64,000 nucleotides of DNA from Qipengyuania vesicularis (GTDB taxonomy: Bacteria > Pseudomonadota > Alphaproteobacteria > Sphingomonadales > Sphingomonadaceae), in NCBI RefSeq assembly GCF_019711415.1, contig NZ_JAIGNJ010000003.1, positions 549,418-613,417 on the forward strand, in the 5' to 3' direction. Shown here in pieces: positions 53,539 through 62,144 of the stretch. The notes beneath the pieces are model-generated. The model saw nothing but the letters and a program-made list of their open reading frames with translations. It had not been told where the DNA came from and ran no database searches. A program made the position numbers and the translations under genes. Positions within the stretch are counted from its first letter, which is position 1. Each line of letters opens with the position of its first letter.

Positions 53539-53567
53539 TTGGCAATGTGCCGCAGAGCGGCTAGAGG
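53539..53567 (+). promoter_or_regulatory. Possible promoter of petABC
   Basis: The 225-base gap before petA contains TTGGCA (53539-53544) and TAGAGG (53562-53567) with 17-base spacing, and an inverted repeat TTGCCA-N10-TGGCAA overlapping the -35 box. The -10 match is poor. Nothing else in this gap looks like a gene or a terminator. Confidence 0.25.
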
Positions 53568-53709
53568 CGCGACCAAACCGGATTTACCGGGGGCATTTGC
53601 GCATGTTTTCACGGCGCTGGCATTCGGCCTCATCCGGACACATGGATCGCAACATTTTCCGCTGCGCCGACCGGTGCAGCAAGGCTAAGGCAGGCAAGGC
53701 AAGGCGCTG

Positions 53710-54279
53710 ATGGCAGACACGACTGCAACCGCTACTCCCGATATGGCGACGAGTGATGATGGCATCCGTCGCCGCGACTTCCTCGATATTGCAGCTGTAA
53801 GCGCCGCCGGAATCGGTGGCCTCGCAGTCGTCTATCCGCTGGTGACGCAGATGGCCCCTTCGAAGGACGTGCTCGCAGCGAGCTCGACCGAAGTCGATGT
53901 CTCGGCAATCGAACCGGGCCAGGCGATCAAGGCGGTCTTCCGCAAGCAGCCGCTGTTCGTGAAACGCCTGACTGCCGAGGAAATCGCTGCGGCAGAACGT
54001 GACGACAATGCCGCCCTGCGCGATCCGCAGACACTGGCCGATCGCACCAAGGAAGGTCACGGCGATATCCTCGTGACCATGGGTGTCTGCACCCATCTCG
54101 GCTGCGTGCCGCTGGGCGCAGCCGAAGGCGAAGTGAAGGGCGAGTACGGCGGCTATTTCTGCCCCTGCCACGGTTCGCATTACGACACTGCCGGCCGCAT
54201 CCGCAAAGGTCCGGCGCCGACAAACCTCGAAGTGCCGGAATACGAGTTCACCTCGGATACGGTCATCCAGGTCGGCTGA
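53710..54279 (+). CDS. petA: Cytochrome bc1 complex, Rieske iron-sulfur subunit
   Basis: The 189-residue Rieske protein of the ubiquinol:cytochrome c oxidoreductase. A twin-arginine signal/anchor (GIRRRDFLDIAAVSAAGIGG, about 17-40) precedes the hydrophobic stretch. The C-terminal cluster-binding domain has GVCTHLGCVPLG and CPCHGSHYDTAGRIRKGPAP, giving the two Cys-x-His pairs and the disulfide cysteines. PTNLEVPEYEF closes the domain. It is the first gene of petABC. Confidence 0.97.
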   Translation: MADTTATATPDMATSDDGIRRRDFLDIAAVSAAGIGGLAVVYPLVTQMAPSKDVLAASSTEVDVSAIEPGQAIKAVFRKQPLFVKRLTAEEIAAAERDDNAALRDPQTLADRTKEGHGDILVTMGVCTHLGCVPLGAAEGEVKGEYGGYFCPCHGSHYDTAGRIRKGPAPTNLEVPEYEFTSDTVIQVG

Positions 54280-54302
54280 GCTAGAAGACGAGAGACAGAC
54301 AC

Positions 54303-55598
54303 ATGAGCTTTCCCTGGGCACGCCAGTACGAACCGAAAAACCCGGTTTCGAAGTTCTTCGACGAGAAGCTGCCGCTTCCGCGCCTCGTCTATAATGCGGT
54401 CGGCGCCGGTTATCCGGTTCCGCGCAACCTTTCCTATTTCTGGAATTTCGGCGTCCTCGCCGGGTTCTTCCTCGTGGTGCAAATCGTCACCGGCGTGGTG
54501 CTGGCAATGCACTATGCGGGTAACGCACAGGTTGCCTTCGCCTCGACCGAGCACATCATGCGCGACGTCAACTGGGGCTGGCTGATGCGCTATGCGCACG
54601 CCAACGGCGCCAGCTTCTTCTTCATTGTCGTCTACCTGCACATCTTCCGCGGCCTGTTCTACTCGAGCTACAAGGCTCCGCGCGAAATGATCTGGCTGCT
54701 GGGCGTCGTGATCTTCCTGCTCATGATGGCGACCGCCTTCATGGGTTACGTGCTTCCCTGGGGCCAGATGAGCTTCTGGGGCGCCAAGGTCATCACCGGC
54801 CTGTTCGGCGCGATCCCGATCGTAGGCGAGCCGATCCAGGTCTGGCTGCTCGGCGGCTTCGCACCCGACAATGCCGCGCTGAACCGCTTTTTCAGCTTGC
54901 ACTTCCTGCTGCCCTTCGTGATCGCGGGCGTCGTGATCCTGCACATCTGGGCGCTGCACATCCCGGGTTCGTCGAACCCGACCGGTGTCGAAGTGAAGCA
55001 GGAAAGCGACACAGTGCCCTTCCACCCGTATTACACGGCGAAGGACGGTTTCGGCCTCGGCATCGCCCTGCTGGCCTATTTCGCGCTGGTTTTCTTCCTG
55101 CCCAACGCGCTCGGCCACCCGGACAACTATATCGAGGCGAACCCGCTCTCGACCCCGGCGCACATTGTTCCCGAATGGTATTTCTGGCCGTTCTATGCGA
55201 TCCTGCGTGCCTTCACCGTCGACTTCTTCTTCGTCCCGGCGAAGCTGATGGGCGTGATCGCGATGTTCGCATCGATCCTCCTGTGGTTCTTCCTGCCCTG
55301 GCTCGACAAGTCGCCGGTGCGCAGCGGCCACTATCGCCCGACTTTCCGCAAGTTCTTCTGGTTCGGGCTGATCCCCGCGATGGTCGTCCTGTTCATCTGC
55401 GGCGGCGCGCCGGCTGAAGAACCCTATGTGATGATGAGCCAGATCGCGACGGCTTACTACTTCCTGCACTTCCTGGTGATCCTGCCGATCATCAGTTCGA
55501 GCGAGAAGACCGAGCCGCTGCCCTATTCGATCACCGAAGCCGTGCTCGGCTCGGACAAGAAGCCGGTCCTCGGCGAAAACACCACACCGGCCGTCTAA
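54303..55598 (+). CDS. petB: Cytochrome bc1 complex, cytochrome b subunit
   Basis: The 431-residue cytochrome b with about eight to nine transmembrane helices. Seen are WNFGVLAGFFLVVQIVTGVV, MRYAHANGASFFFIVVYLHI (heme-ligand histidines), GYVLPWGQMSFWGAKVITGL (Qo site), PEWYFWPFYAILRAF (PEWY motif) and ILLWFFLPWLDKSPVRSG. It carries both hemes b and both quinone sites. It follows petA by 23 bases and precedes petC by 18, the standard operon. Confidence 0.97.
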   Translation: MSFPWARQYEPKNPVSKFFDEKLPLPRLVYNAVGAGYPVPRNLSYFWNFGVLAGFFLVVQIVTGVVLAMHYAGNAQVAFASTEHIMRDVNWGWLMRYAHANGASFFFIVVYLHIFRGLFYSSYKAPREMIWLLGVVIFLLMMATAFMGYVLPWGQMSFWGAKVITGLFGAIPIVGEPIQVWLLGGFAPDNAALNRFFSLHFLLPFVIAGVVILHIWALHIPGSSNPTGVEVKQESDTVPFHPYYTAKDGFGLGIALLAYFALVFFLPNALGHPDNYIEANPLSTPAHIVPEWYFWPFYAILRAFTVDFFFVPAKLMGVIAMFASILLWFFLPWLDKSPVRSGHYRPTFRKFFWFGLIPAMVVLFICGGAPAEEPYVMMSQIATAYYFLHFLVILPIISSSEKTEPLPYSITEAVLGSDKKPVLGENTTPAV

Positions 55599-55616
55599 GC
55601 GAGTAACGAGAGACCC

Positions 55617-56462
55617 ATGCTCAAACTTATCAGCGTCCGCCTCGTCGCAATTCTCGTCGGCCTCGGCTTTGCCGTCGCCGTGCTGTGGGCCTTCGTGATC
55701 GGCGCCTATAATGCCGCGACCGAAGAACCCGCCGGCCACCTGCCCTATGAAAAGCCGATGGACCTTTCCTGGTCCTTCGACGGGCCCTTCGGTAAGTGGG
55801 ACCAGCAGCAGCTCCAGCGCGGGCTCAAGGTCTATGACGAGGTCTGCGCGGCCTGCCACAGCCTCAAGTTCGTCGCTTTTCGCGACCTCGAACAGCTTGG
55901 CTACACCGAAGGCCAGGTGAAGGCCTATGCCGCGGCGAAGCAGGTTCCGGGCATCGATCCGAACACTGGCGAAGCGACTACGCGTCCGGGCCTTCCGACC
56001 GATTACTTCCCGTCGCCCTATCCCAACAATGTTGCGGCGGCTGCAGCGAACAACAATGCGATCCCGCCTGATCTTTCGCTGATGACCAAGGCGCGTGGCG
56101 ATGGCACCAACTATGTCGCCTCGCTGCTGATGGGCTATGGCCCGCCGAGCGCGGAACTGCTCGAGGAACACCCCGAAGCAGCGCCCGGACCTGGTCTCCA
56201 CCACAATCCCTATTTCCCGAACCTCAACCTCGCCATGGCTGCGCCGCTGAATGCCGGCCAGGTGACGTTCGATGACGGGACGGAAGCCACTGTCGAGCAG
56301 ATGTCGAAGGACGTAGCCGCCTTCCTCACCTGGACCGCGGAGCCGACGCTGGTGAAGCGCAAGCAGACCGGCTGGCCGGTGATGATCTTCCTGCTGTTCG
56401 CAACGGTGCTGGCCTATATGTCGAAGAAGCAGATCTGGGCAGCCGTCAAACCCAAGAAGTAA
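55617..56462 (+). CDS. petC: Cytochrome bc1 complex, cytochrome c1 subunit
   Basis: The 281-residue cytochrome c1. An N-terminal hydrophobic segment (about 8-30) is followed by YDEVCAACHSLKFVAFRDLE, which contains the CxxCH heme attachment site, and GTNYVASLLMGYGPP with the PYFPNLNLAMAAPL region providing the Met ligand. A C-terminal anchor helix (about 252-270, WPVMIFLLFATVLAYMSKKQ) holds it in the inner membrane. It ends 20 bases before a strong terminator. Confidence 0.96.
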   Translation: MLKLISVRLVAILVGLGFAVAVLWAFVIGAYNAATEEPAGHLPYEKPMDLSWSFDGPFGKWDQQQLQRGLKVYDEVCAACHSLKFVAFRDLEQLGYTEGQVKAYAAAKQVPGIDPNTGEATTRPGLPTDYFPSPYPNNVAAAAANNNAIPPDLSLMTKARGDGTNYVASLLMGYGPPSAELLEEHPEAAPGPGLHHNPYFPNLNLAMAAPLNAGQVTFDDGTEATVEQMSKDVAAFLTWTAEPTLVKRKQTGWPVMIFLLFATVLAYMSKKQIWAAVKPKK

Positions 56463-56482
56463 GCGGCTTCCACCAGGACTTG

Positions 56483-56518
56483 AAACGCCCCTCCATCCAC
56501 GCGATGCGAGGGGCGTTT
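56483..56518 (+). terminator. Terminator of petABC
   Basis: A perfect 11-bp stem (56483-56493, AAACGCCCCTC, with 56508-56518) and a 14-base loop, followed by TTTC. It lies 20 bases after the petC stop and 20 bases before the apt start, so apt is probably expressed by read-through or from an internal promoter. Confidence 0.85.
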
Positions 56519-56538
56519 TCGTTATCGGGAGAGAAACA

Positions 56539-57075
56539 ATCACGCCGCAGGAACTGAAGTCGCTCGTCCGAACGATCCCGGACTTTCCCATCGAAGGTAT
56601 CCAGTTTCGCGACATCACCACGCTGATTGGACACGGACAGGGATTTGCTGCCACGGTCGATTGGCTCGCCGAGCAAGTTCGTCAGAGCGGTGCGCAGTCC
56701 ATCGCCGGGATGGAGGCGCGCGGATTCATCTTCGGGGCGGCCGTGGCGGCAAAGCTTGCGCTACCATTCCTCCCCATCCGCAAGTCGGGCAAATTGCCCT
56801 GCGACACGATCGGCGTCGATTACGCCCTCGAATATGGGAGCGACCGGCTTGAGATGGATCCCGCCTCCATCGCCGATGGCCAGCGCGTGGTGATGGTGGA
56901 CGATCTGCTTGCGACCGGCGGCACGGCCTGCGCAACTGCGGAACTGCTGCGCAAGGCTGGCGCGGTTGTAGAGCAAGCCTTCTTCGTGATCGATCTGCCC
57001 GATCTCGGCGGAGCGCAGAAGCTGGCACAATGCGGCGTAAGGGTCGGCGCGCTCATGGAATTCGAGGGCGACTAG
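56539..57075 (+). CDS. apt: Adenine phosphoribosyltransferase, ATC start codon
   Basis: Apt salvages adenine to AMP. The 178-residue frame shows LVRTIPDFPIEGIQFRDITT, GMEARGFIFGAAVAAKLALP (the PRPP region follows as VVMVDDLLATGGTACATAEL), all diagnostic. The proposed start is ATC at 56539: the family N-terminus begins TPxELK exactly there, a GGGAGAG ribosome binding site lies about 7 bases upstream, and no ATG, GTG or TTG exists in frame before Met58 at 56710, which is inside the conserved core. ATC is a rare, weak start codon. A sequence error (ATG read as ATC) is the main alternative. Confidence 0.85.
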   Translation: MTPQELKSLVRTIPDFPIEGIQFRDITTLIGHGQGFAATVDWLAEQVRQSGAQSIAGMEARGFIFGAAVAAKLALPFLPIRKSGKLPCDTIGVDYALEYGSDRLEMDPASIADGQRVVMVDDLLATGGTACATAELLRKAGAVVEQAFFVIDLPDLGGAQKLAQCGVRVGALMEFEGD

Positions 57076-57167
57076 GTCAGTTTCTGGCAAATCCTTGGAT
57101 ATATTGCCGGTCTAGGGCATTGAACGGAGGAACGCGCCTTTAGGGGCCGCGCAATCTTGCGAGGGGC

Positions 57168-59018
57168 ATGGAACAGACACTTGTCATAGCGCTGGTCGGC
57201 ATTCTCGGCATCGGGGCGCAATGGATCGCCTGGCGGACCGGATGGCCGGCCATCGTGCTGATGCTTGCGGCAGGCTTTCTCGCCGGCCCTGTGCTCGGCA
57301 TATTCGATCCGGAACACGCTTTTGGCGAACTGCTCGAACCCATGGTCGCCGTGGGCGTCGCGCTGATCCTGTTCGAGGGCGGGCTCAGCCTCGATTTCCG
57401 CGAACTGCGCCATACTGGCAGCGCGGTCATGCGGCTTGCCACGATTGGTGTCGTGCTGGGCTGGCTATTCGGGGCGCTTGCTGGGATTTACATTGCCGGC
57501 CTCGCGCCCGAGGTGGCCATCCTGTTCGGCGGGATCCTCGTGGTAACCGGCCCCACGGTCGTCATACCGCTGCTCCGCCAGAGCTCGGTCAAGTCACGCC
57601 CCGCGTCGATCCTCAAATGGGAAGCAATCGTCAACGATCCCACCGGCGCGCTGTGCGCCGTGATTGCCTATGAATATTTCCGCAAGATTGCCGAGACGCC
57701 GGGTGCGACGCTGTTCGAAGTCGTTCCGCCGCTGATCATCGCCGCAATCCTTGCAGGACTTATCGGCTATGTTGCCGCGCTCGCGATCGCCTGGGCTTTT
57801 CCGCGCGGCGCCGTGCCCGAATACCTCAAGGTGCCGGTCCTGCTGACCGCCGTGGTCGGCGTGTTCGTCATCTCCAACCTGATCGAGCATGAGGCCGGGC
57901 TGGTCGCCGTGACCGTCATGGGCGTCGCGCTGGCGAACATGAATGTCACCAGCCTGCGTTCGATCCACCCGTTCAAGGAGAATATCGCGGTCCTGCTTGT
58001 GTCGGGCATCTTCATCCTGCTGTCCGCCTCGCTAGAGCTGGAGGATATCCGCTACATCAACTGGCAGATCGGCCTGTTCCTCGTCGCACTTCTGTTCCTG
58101 GTCCGCCCCGCGACGATCCTGCTCAGCCTGCTCGGCAGCAACATCCCGTGGAACGAGCGCCTGTTCCTCGCCTGGATCGCGCCGCGCGGCATCGTGCTGG
58201 TGGCGATCTCGGGCCTGTTCGCGCTGCGTCTCTCGGACCTCGGCTATACCGACGGGAACCTGCTGATCGGCCTCAGCTTCGCGGTCGTCGTGGTGACTAT
58301 CGTGGCCCATGGCTTCACGGTCGATTTCGTCGCCAAGCTGCTCAAGGTGAAGGGCGCGACGCGGCCAGGAATGCTGATCGTCGGCAGTACGCCGTGGACG
58401 ATTGCGCTCGCAGAACAAATGCGGGACCTCAAGGCGCCGGTGATCGTGGTCGATGCCAGCTGGCAACGCCTTGGCCTCGCGCGACAGAAGGGGATCGACT
58501 TCTATCACGGCGAGATCCTCAACGAGGCGACAGAACATAATCTCGAGCTCGCGCCCTACCAGAACCTCGTCGCAGCGACCGAGAACGAGGCCTATAACGC
58601 TCTCGTCTGCAACGAGTTCGCCTATGAGATCGGGCGCGACCGTGTCTTCCAGCTGGGGGAGAGTGCCGATGGCGACGATCGCCACGCTCTGCCCGAGAGC
58701 CTGCGTGGCCGCGCCCTGTTCGAAAGCGGGTTCGGCGTAGAAGACGTCAGCGAGCGACAGCGGCAGGGGTGGGTCTTCCGCAAGACCAAGCTTAGCGACG
58801 AGTTCGATTTCGAGAAGATGCAGGAGAAGCTGCCCAATGCGGCAAACATGCTGCTGCTCGTGCGCGACAACGGGACGATCCGCTTCTTTACGCATGCGGC
58901 CAAGCCAGAACCGAGGGCGGGCGACACGATCCTGAGCTTCTCTCCACCGCAAGCAAGGACCGCCGAAGAATTGGCGGCGAAGAAAGCAGGCAGGAAGCAA
59001 GGGGTGCAATCGACATGA
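57168..59018 (+). CDS. Monovalent cation:proton antiporter with RCK/TrkA-N domain
   Basis: A 616-residue CPA-type antiporter. The N-terminal two thirds (about 1-395) contain about twelve transmembrane segments, with FEGGLSLDFRELRHTGSAVM, GGILVVTGPTVVIPLLRQSS and VNDPTGALCAVIAYEYF, which carry the typical ND-like transport site. The C-terminal part has a TrkA-N Rossmann fold (about 400-500; GMLIVGSTPWTIALAEQM, VIVVDASWQRLGLARQKG) and a further cytoplasmic domain. It probably exchanges Na+ or K+ for H+. Its stop overlaps the next ATG by 4 bases. Confidence 0.9.
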   Translation: MEQTLVIALVGILGIGAQWIAWRTGWPAIVLMLAAGFLAGPVLGIFDPEHAFGELLEPMVAVGVALILFEGGLSLDFRELRHTGSAVMRLATIGVVLGWLFGALAGIYIAGLAPEVAILFGGILVVTGPTVVIPLLRQSSVKSRPASILKWEAIVNDPTGALCAVIAYEYFRKIAETPGATLFEVVPPLIIAAILAGLIGYVAALAIAWAFPRGAVPEYLKVPVLLTAVVGVFVISNLIEHEAGLVAVTVMGVALANMNVTSLRSIHPFKENIAVLLVSGIFILLSASLELEDIRYINWQIGLFLVALLFLVRPATILLSLLGSNIPWNERLFLAWIAPRGIVLVAISGLFALRLSDLGYTDGNLLIGLSFAVVVVTIVAHGFTVDFVAKLLKVKGATRPGMLIVGSTPWTIALAEQMRDLKAPVIVVDASWQRLGLARQKGIDFYHGEILNEATEHNLELAPYQNLVAATENEAYNALVCNEFAYEIGRDRVFQLGESADGDDRHALPESLRGRALFESGFGVEDVSERQRQGWVFRKTKLSDEFDFEKMQEKLPNAANMLLLVRDNGTIRFFTHAAKPEPRAGDTILSFSPPQARTAEELAAKKAGRKQGVQST

Positions 59019-59662
59019 GCAGCGTGAAGGAATCGAAGGCCGCGTGCCTGCTATTTGCAGGGGTCCTTATCCTCGCCGGCTGCAAGGTGAACGAGGCCGA
59101 GCCTGAGCCCGAAGCTTCGCCGACCGATGGCCCACGCTCGATCTTCCAGCAGGACCCGGCCGACGGCGGGGTTGCCCCTGCTCCCACGCTCCCACCGCTC
59201 GAAATGACGCTGTCCTTCGCCGATGGCACGCCCGAGCTGACCGAGGCTGTCCGCGCCGAGCTCGCCACCATCGTCGATTCGCCCCAGGTCGAAGCAGGCG
59301 GACCAATTGTCTTGCGAGGCCATTCGGATTCGCAGGGGAGTGACGAGGAGAACCTCGATTCCTCGCGTGAACGAGCAGAGGCCGTGCGGGATTTCCTCGT
59401 CGAAAGCGGCATCTCGGCCAGCCGTATCCGCGTGATCGCCTTTGGTGAGCAGAACCCTATTGCGCCCAACGCGCTGCCCGACGGTTCGCCGAACGAGGAA
59501 GGCCGCGCGCAGAACCGCCGCGTGGAGGTCACGGTCGTCACGGGGCGCAGCGGCGAGCGACAGCAGACGCTGATCGAAACGCTCAGCAATACCGATGAAG
59601 AGGCGTCCGCGGCAGCAAGGACAGGTGGCTCGCCCCAGGCGACCGATTCACCCGCGCAATAG
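59015..59662 (+). CDS. OmpA-family lipoprotein
   Basis: A 215-residue protein with a lipoprotein signal (residues 1 to about 22, lipobox LAGC) and an OmpA C-terminal peptidoglycan-binding domain (about 65-180): LSFADGTPELTEAVRAELA, IVLRGHSDSQGSDEENLDSS, RERAEAVRDFLVESGISASR and GRAQNRRVEVTVV. Between them is a Pro/Glu/Asp-rich linker. Coupling to the antiporter gene (ATGA overlap) is unusual and may tie envelope integrity to ion homeostasis, but no mechanism is implied. Confidence 0.87.
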   Translation: MSSVKESKAACLLFAGVLILAGCKVNEAEPEPEASPTDGPRSIFQQDPADGGVAPAPTLPPLEMTLSFADGTPELTEAVRAELATIVDSPQVEAGGPIVLRGHSDSQGSDEENLDSSRERAEAVRDFLVESGISASRIRVIAFGEQNPIAPNALPDGSPNEEGRAQNRRVEVTVVTGRSGERQQTLIETLSNTDEEASAAARTGGSPQATDSPAQ

Positions 59663-59710
59663 CTGTTGACGAACCCCCCAAACCGGTGGCATCTGCGCGC
59701 CTCCCGGAGC

Positions 59711-59784
59711 GCGGGTATAGCATAGTGGTAATGCTCCAGCCTTCCAAGCTGGCTAGAGGGGTTCGATTCCCCTTACCCGCTCCA
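59711..59784 (+). tRNA. tRNA-Gly (anticodon TCC), CCA encoded
   Basis: The 74-base gene folds as a cloverleaf: acceptor GCGGGTA/TACCCGC, D-arm around AGCATAGTGGTAATGC, anticodon stem CCAGC/GCTGG with loop CTTCCAA (anticodon TCC), T-arm GGGGTTCGATTCCCC, discriminator T and CCA. It reads glycine GGA/GGG codons. Confidence 0.95.
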
Positions 59785-60092
59785 TTCCCCTACATCGCAG
59801 AAGAACGGCGCTGTGTAGCGCTGCAGATTTTCGATTGCCCCGGCCCAAATGCTAATGGCCGGACACAACGCGGGGAGGGTGCGTGCATCCGGCCAAAGCA
59901 ACCCGAAGGGCTTACTCGGCCCAAGCGGACCTCCCGGCTAGGCGAGCCTTCTGACATTGAATAGTCACCCACTTTGGGGACACAAATGCAACGCGGTTGC
60001 ATTGTCGCTGCAAGCACCTGTTTCGCAATCGCTAATCGGAGCGCGGGAAGAGCAATTTATACGTATACGTAGTCGAAAAATTCGCCTGGGTT
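59785..60092. other. 308-base gap with hairpins, no gene seen
   Basis: The region between the 3' end of tRNA-Gly and the 3' end of panC (convergent) holds no credible frame. It contains an inverted repeat TGGCCGGA/TCCGGCCA (59856-59863 with 59888-59895), a perfect 8-bp hairpin with a 3-base loop (59985-60003, AATGCAAC/GTTGCATT) and a 12-bp palindrome TACGTATACGTA (60060-60071). It looks less GC-rich than the neighbouring genes. It could hold terminators for both genes; no T-run follows the hairpins. Confidence 0.5.
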
Positions 60093-60944
60093 CTACGCGA
60101 CAGCCATATTGTCGATCAGCCGCGTCCCGCCGATGCGTGCGGCGGCGAAGAGCCGGGCATTTCCGTTGTCCTGATTCAGGGGGACAAGGCTGTCCGCATC
60201 GCGCATCTCGGCATAGTCGACACTATCGAAGCCGCCTCGCAGCAGGGCCCGGCGCAACTCATCCAAGGCCGCTTGTGCTTCGCCGCCGGCCGCAAGCGTC
60301 GCAATTGCATCGCGCATTGCGCGCGGAAGGGCTGCGGCCTGCTGGCGCTGCTCGGCCGACAGATAGGCGTTGCGGCTGCTCATCGCGAGACCATCCTCCT
60401 CGCGCACGATTGGGACGCCGTGGATCGCCTCGACATGCGGGCGCGTCAGATCGAGATCGCGCGCCATGCGGCGGATCACGGCGAGCTGCTGCCAGTCCTT
60501 CTCGCCGAAGAAGGCCATGTCGGGCTGGACCTGGTTGAAGAGCTTGCAGACCACGGTGGCAACGCCATCGAAATGGCCCGGCCGGTCGCCTCCGCACAGG
60601 CCCTCGCTCACGCCTGCGACGGAGATATTTGTCGCATAGCCATCGGGGTAGACTTCATTTGGCAGCGGAGCCCAGAGCAGCGCCACGCCCTCTGCCTCGA
60701 GCAGTTCGCTGTCGCGTTGGAGCTGGCGCGGATAGGCGTCGAGATCCTCCCCTTCGCCAAACTGGCGCGGATTGACGAAGATGGAGGCGACCACATGATC
60801 GGCCGCTGTGCGTGCCTGACGCACCAGCGTGAGGTGCCCCTCGTGCAGCGCGCCCATCGTCGGCACTAGCGCAATGGTAGACCCATCACTGCGCAGCGCC
60901 GCAACCGAATTCCTCAACACTTTCAACTCACGAGCGGTTTGCAC
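60093..60944 (-). CDS. panC: Pantothenate synthetase
   Basis: This 283-residue enzyme joins pantoate and beta-alanine for CoA synthesis. Seen are LVPTMGALHEGHLTLVRQAR (HIGH-like), VVASIFVNPRQFGEGEDLDA, CGGDRPGHFDGVATVVCKLF, FFGEKDWQQLAVIRRMARD and SSRNAYLSAEQR (KMSKS-like), all canonical. The start is a GTG at 60944, preceded by AAGGGG at 8 bases, giving the N-terminus VQTARELKVL; the frame's ATG at 61094 lies in the mipZ region. It is divergent from mipZ by 82 bases. Confidence 0.95.
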   Translation of the reverse strand: MQTARELKVLRNSVAALRSDGSTIALVPTMGALHEGHLTLVRQARTAADHVVASIFVNPRQFGEGEDLDAYPRQLQRDSELLEAEGVALLWAPLPNEVYPDGYATNISVAGVSEGLCGGDRPGHFDGVATVVCKLFNQVQPDMAFFGEKDWQQLAVIRRMARDLDLTRPHVEAIHGVPIVREEDGLAMSSRNAYLSAEQRQQAAALPRAMRDAIATLAAGGEAQAALDELRRALLRGGFDSVDYAEMRDADSLVPLNQDNGNARLFAAARIGGTRLIDNMAVA

Positions 60945-61026
60945 GCCGGATGCCCCTTGGATATGGTTTGCGCGCCCCGCTGTAGACAATCGCGAGGGCC
61001 GAACACAACGAATACCGGAACAGCCC

Positions 61027-61845
61027 TTGCCACATGTTGCGCCCCACTGGATTACCTTCGCCAATGAAAAGGGCGGGACGGGCAAGTCGACCACGGCTGT
61101 GCATGTCGCGGTGGCGCTGGCCTATCGCGGGGCGAAAGTGGTGGGTTTCGATCTCGACCACCGCCAGCGCACGCTTGCCCGCTATATCGAGAACCGCGCG
61201 GAAACGCTGCGTCGTCGCCAGATCGACCTGCCGACTATCGAATGCCACACCGTGCCGCTCATCCCCGATGAGGAATTCGGCGAGATGGTGAGCGAGCATG
61301 GGCGCGATGCCGACTTCCTCGTGATTGACACGCCGGGTCGCGACGACCCGCTGGCACGCTTCGCCGCGATCCACGCCGATACGCTGGTCACCCCGATGAA
61401 CGACAGTTTCGTCGATTTCGATCTCATCGGCCAGGTCGAGGGCGAAAGCTTCAAGGTCCGCAAGCTATCATTCTACGCCGAGCTCATCTGGGAGGCGCGG
61501 ATCGCGCGCAGCCGCAAGGCGATCGAGGAGAACCGCCCGCCGATGGACTGGGTTGTGGTCCGCAATCGCACCGGCCATACCGAGGCCCGCAATGTCGCTC
61601 GTATCGAGCAGGCGCTGATGGAGATGTCGAAGCGGGTGGGCTTCCGCGTCGCCAGCGGCTTGTCCGAGCGCGTGATCTATCGCGAGCTTTTCCCTTCGGG
61701 CCTGACGCTGCTCGACAAGGGGCATCTTGGCGATCTGGGAACGAGCCACCTGGTCGCGCGGCAGGAGCTGCGCCAATTGCTCGCCGCGTTGCGTTTACCC
61801 GATCACCAGCGCGACGAACTGCCGTTCGAAAGGGTCCCTGCATGA
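61027..61845 (+). CDS. mipZ: Division-plane positioning ATPase MipZ
   Basis: A 272-residue ParA/MinD-like P-loop ATPase. The deviant Walker A is WITFANEKGGTGKSTTAVHV; FDLDHRQRTLARYIENRAET follows, and the Walker B region is DFLVIDTPGRDDPLARFAAI with TLVTPMNDSFVDFDLIGQ. In Caulobacter MipZ binds ParB at the poles and inhibits FtsZ, placing the division septum at midcell. A TTG at 61027 is taken as start because it precedes the family motif by 8 codons and no NTG alternative lies nearby in frame. Its stop overlaps the next gene (ATGA). Confidence 0.88.
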   Translation: MPHVAPHWITFANEKGGTGKSTTAVHVAVALAYRGAKVVGFDLDHRQRTLARYIENRAETLRRRQIDLPTIECHTVPLIPDEEFGEMVSEHGRDADFLVIDTPGRDDPLARFAAIHADTLVTPMNDSFVDFDLIGQVEGESFKVRKLSFYAELIWEARIARSRKAIEENRPPMDWVVVRNRTGHTEARNVARIEQALMEMSKRVGFRVASGLSERVIYRELFPSGLTLLDKGHLGDLGTSHLVARQELRQLLAALRLPDHQRDELPFERVPA

Positions 61846-62144
61846 TCAAGATACTGATGTTTGCCGTCGCCCTGTCGGTGTTCTGTCGCTGGGCGCTGGG
61901 CAAATGGCCGTGGGACTATTTGCGGCCAGCGCCGACCCGCAGCCAGGCCATTTTCCGCGCGCGCCAGCTGCTCAACGTCTCGGCCAAGGCCGATCACAAG
62001 GAAATCCGCGAGGCGCATCGCCGGTTGTCGGCCATGGCCCATCCCGATAGGGGTGGCAGCAAGACCCAGATGCAGGAACTGAACGCTGCGCGTGACTTGC
62101 TGCTGGACGACTTGCCTTACGAGACACCGGAGCCCCCGCAATGA
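61842..62144 (+). CDS. Membrane-anchored small J-domain protein
   Basis: A 100-residue protein with an N-terminal transmembrane helix (about 3-20, ILMFAVALSVFCRWAL) and a compact J domain (about 32-90), whose Hsp70-interacting motif is intact: HRRLSAMAHPDRGGSKTQMQ with HPD. The loop is short, resembling Tim14/Pam18-type J proteins. It would tether an Hsp70 to the membrane. It overlaps mipZ and the following mutase by ATGA junctions, so all three are made together. Confidence 0.85.
   Translation: MIKILMFAVALSVFCRWALGKWPWDYLRPAPTRSQAIFRARQLLNVSAKADHKEIREAHRRLSAMAHPDRGGSKTQMQELNAARDLLLDDLPYETPEPPQ

Noticed and set aside
53519..53710. 63-codon Arg/Cys-rich frame ahead of petA
   Set aside because: No ribosome binding site, unlike any protein I know, and it fills what should be the petABC promoter region.
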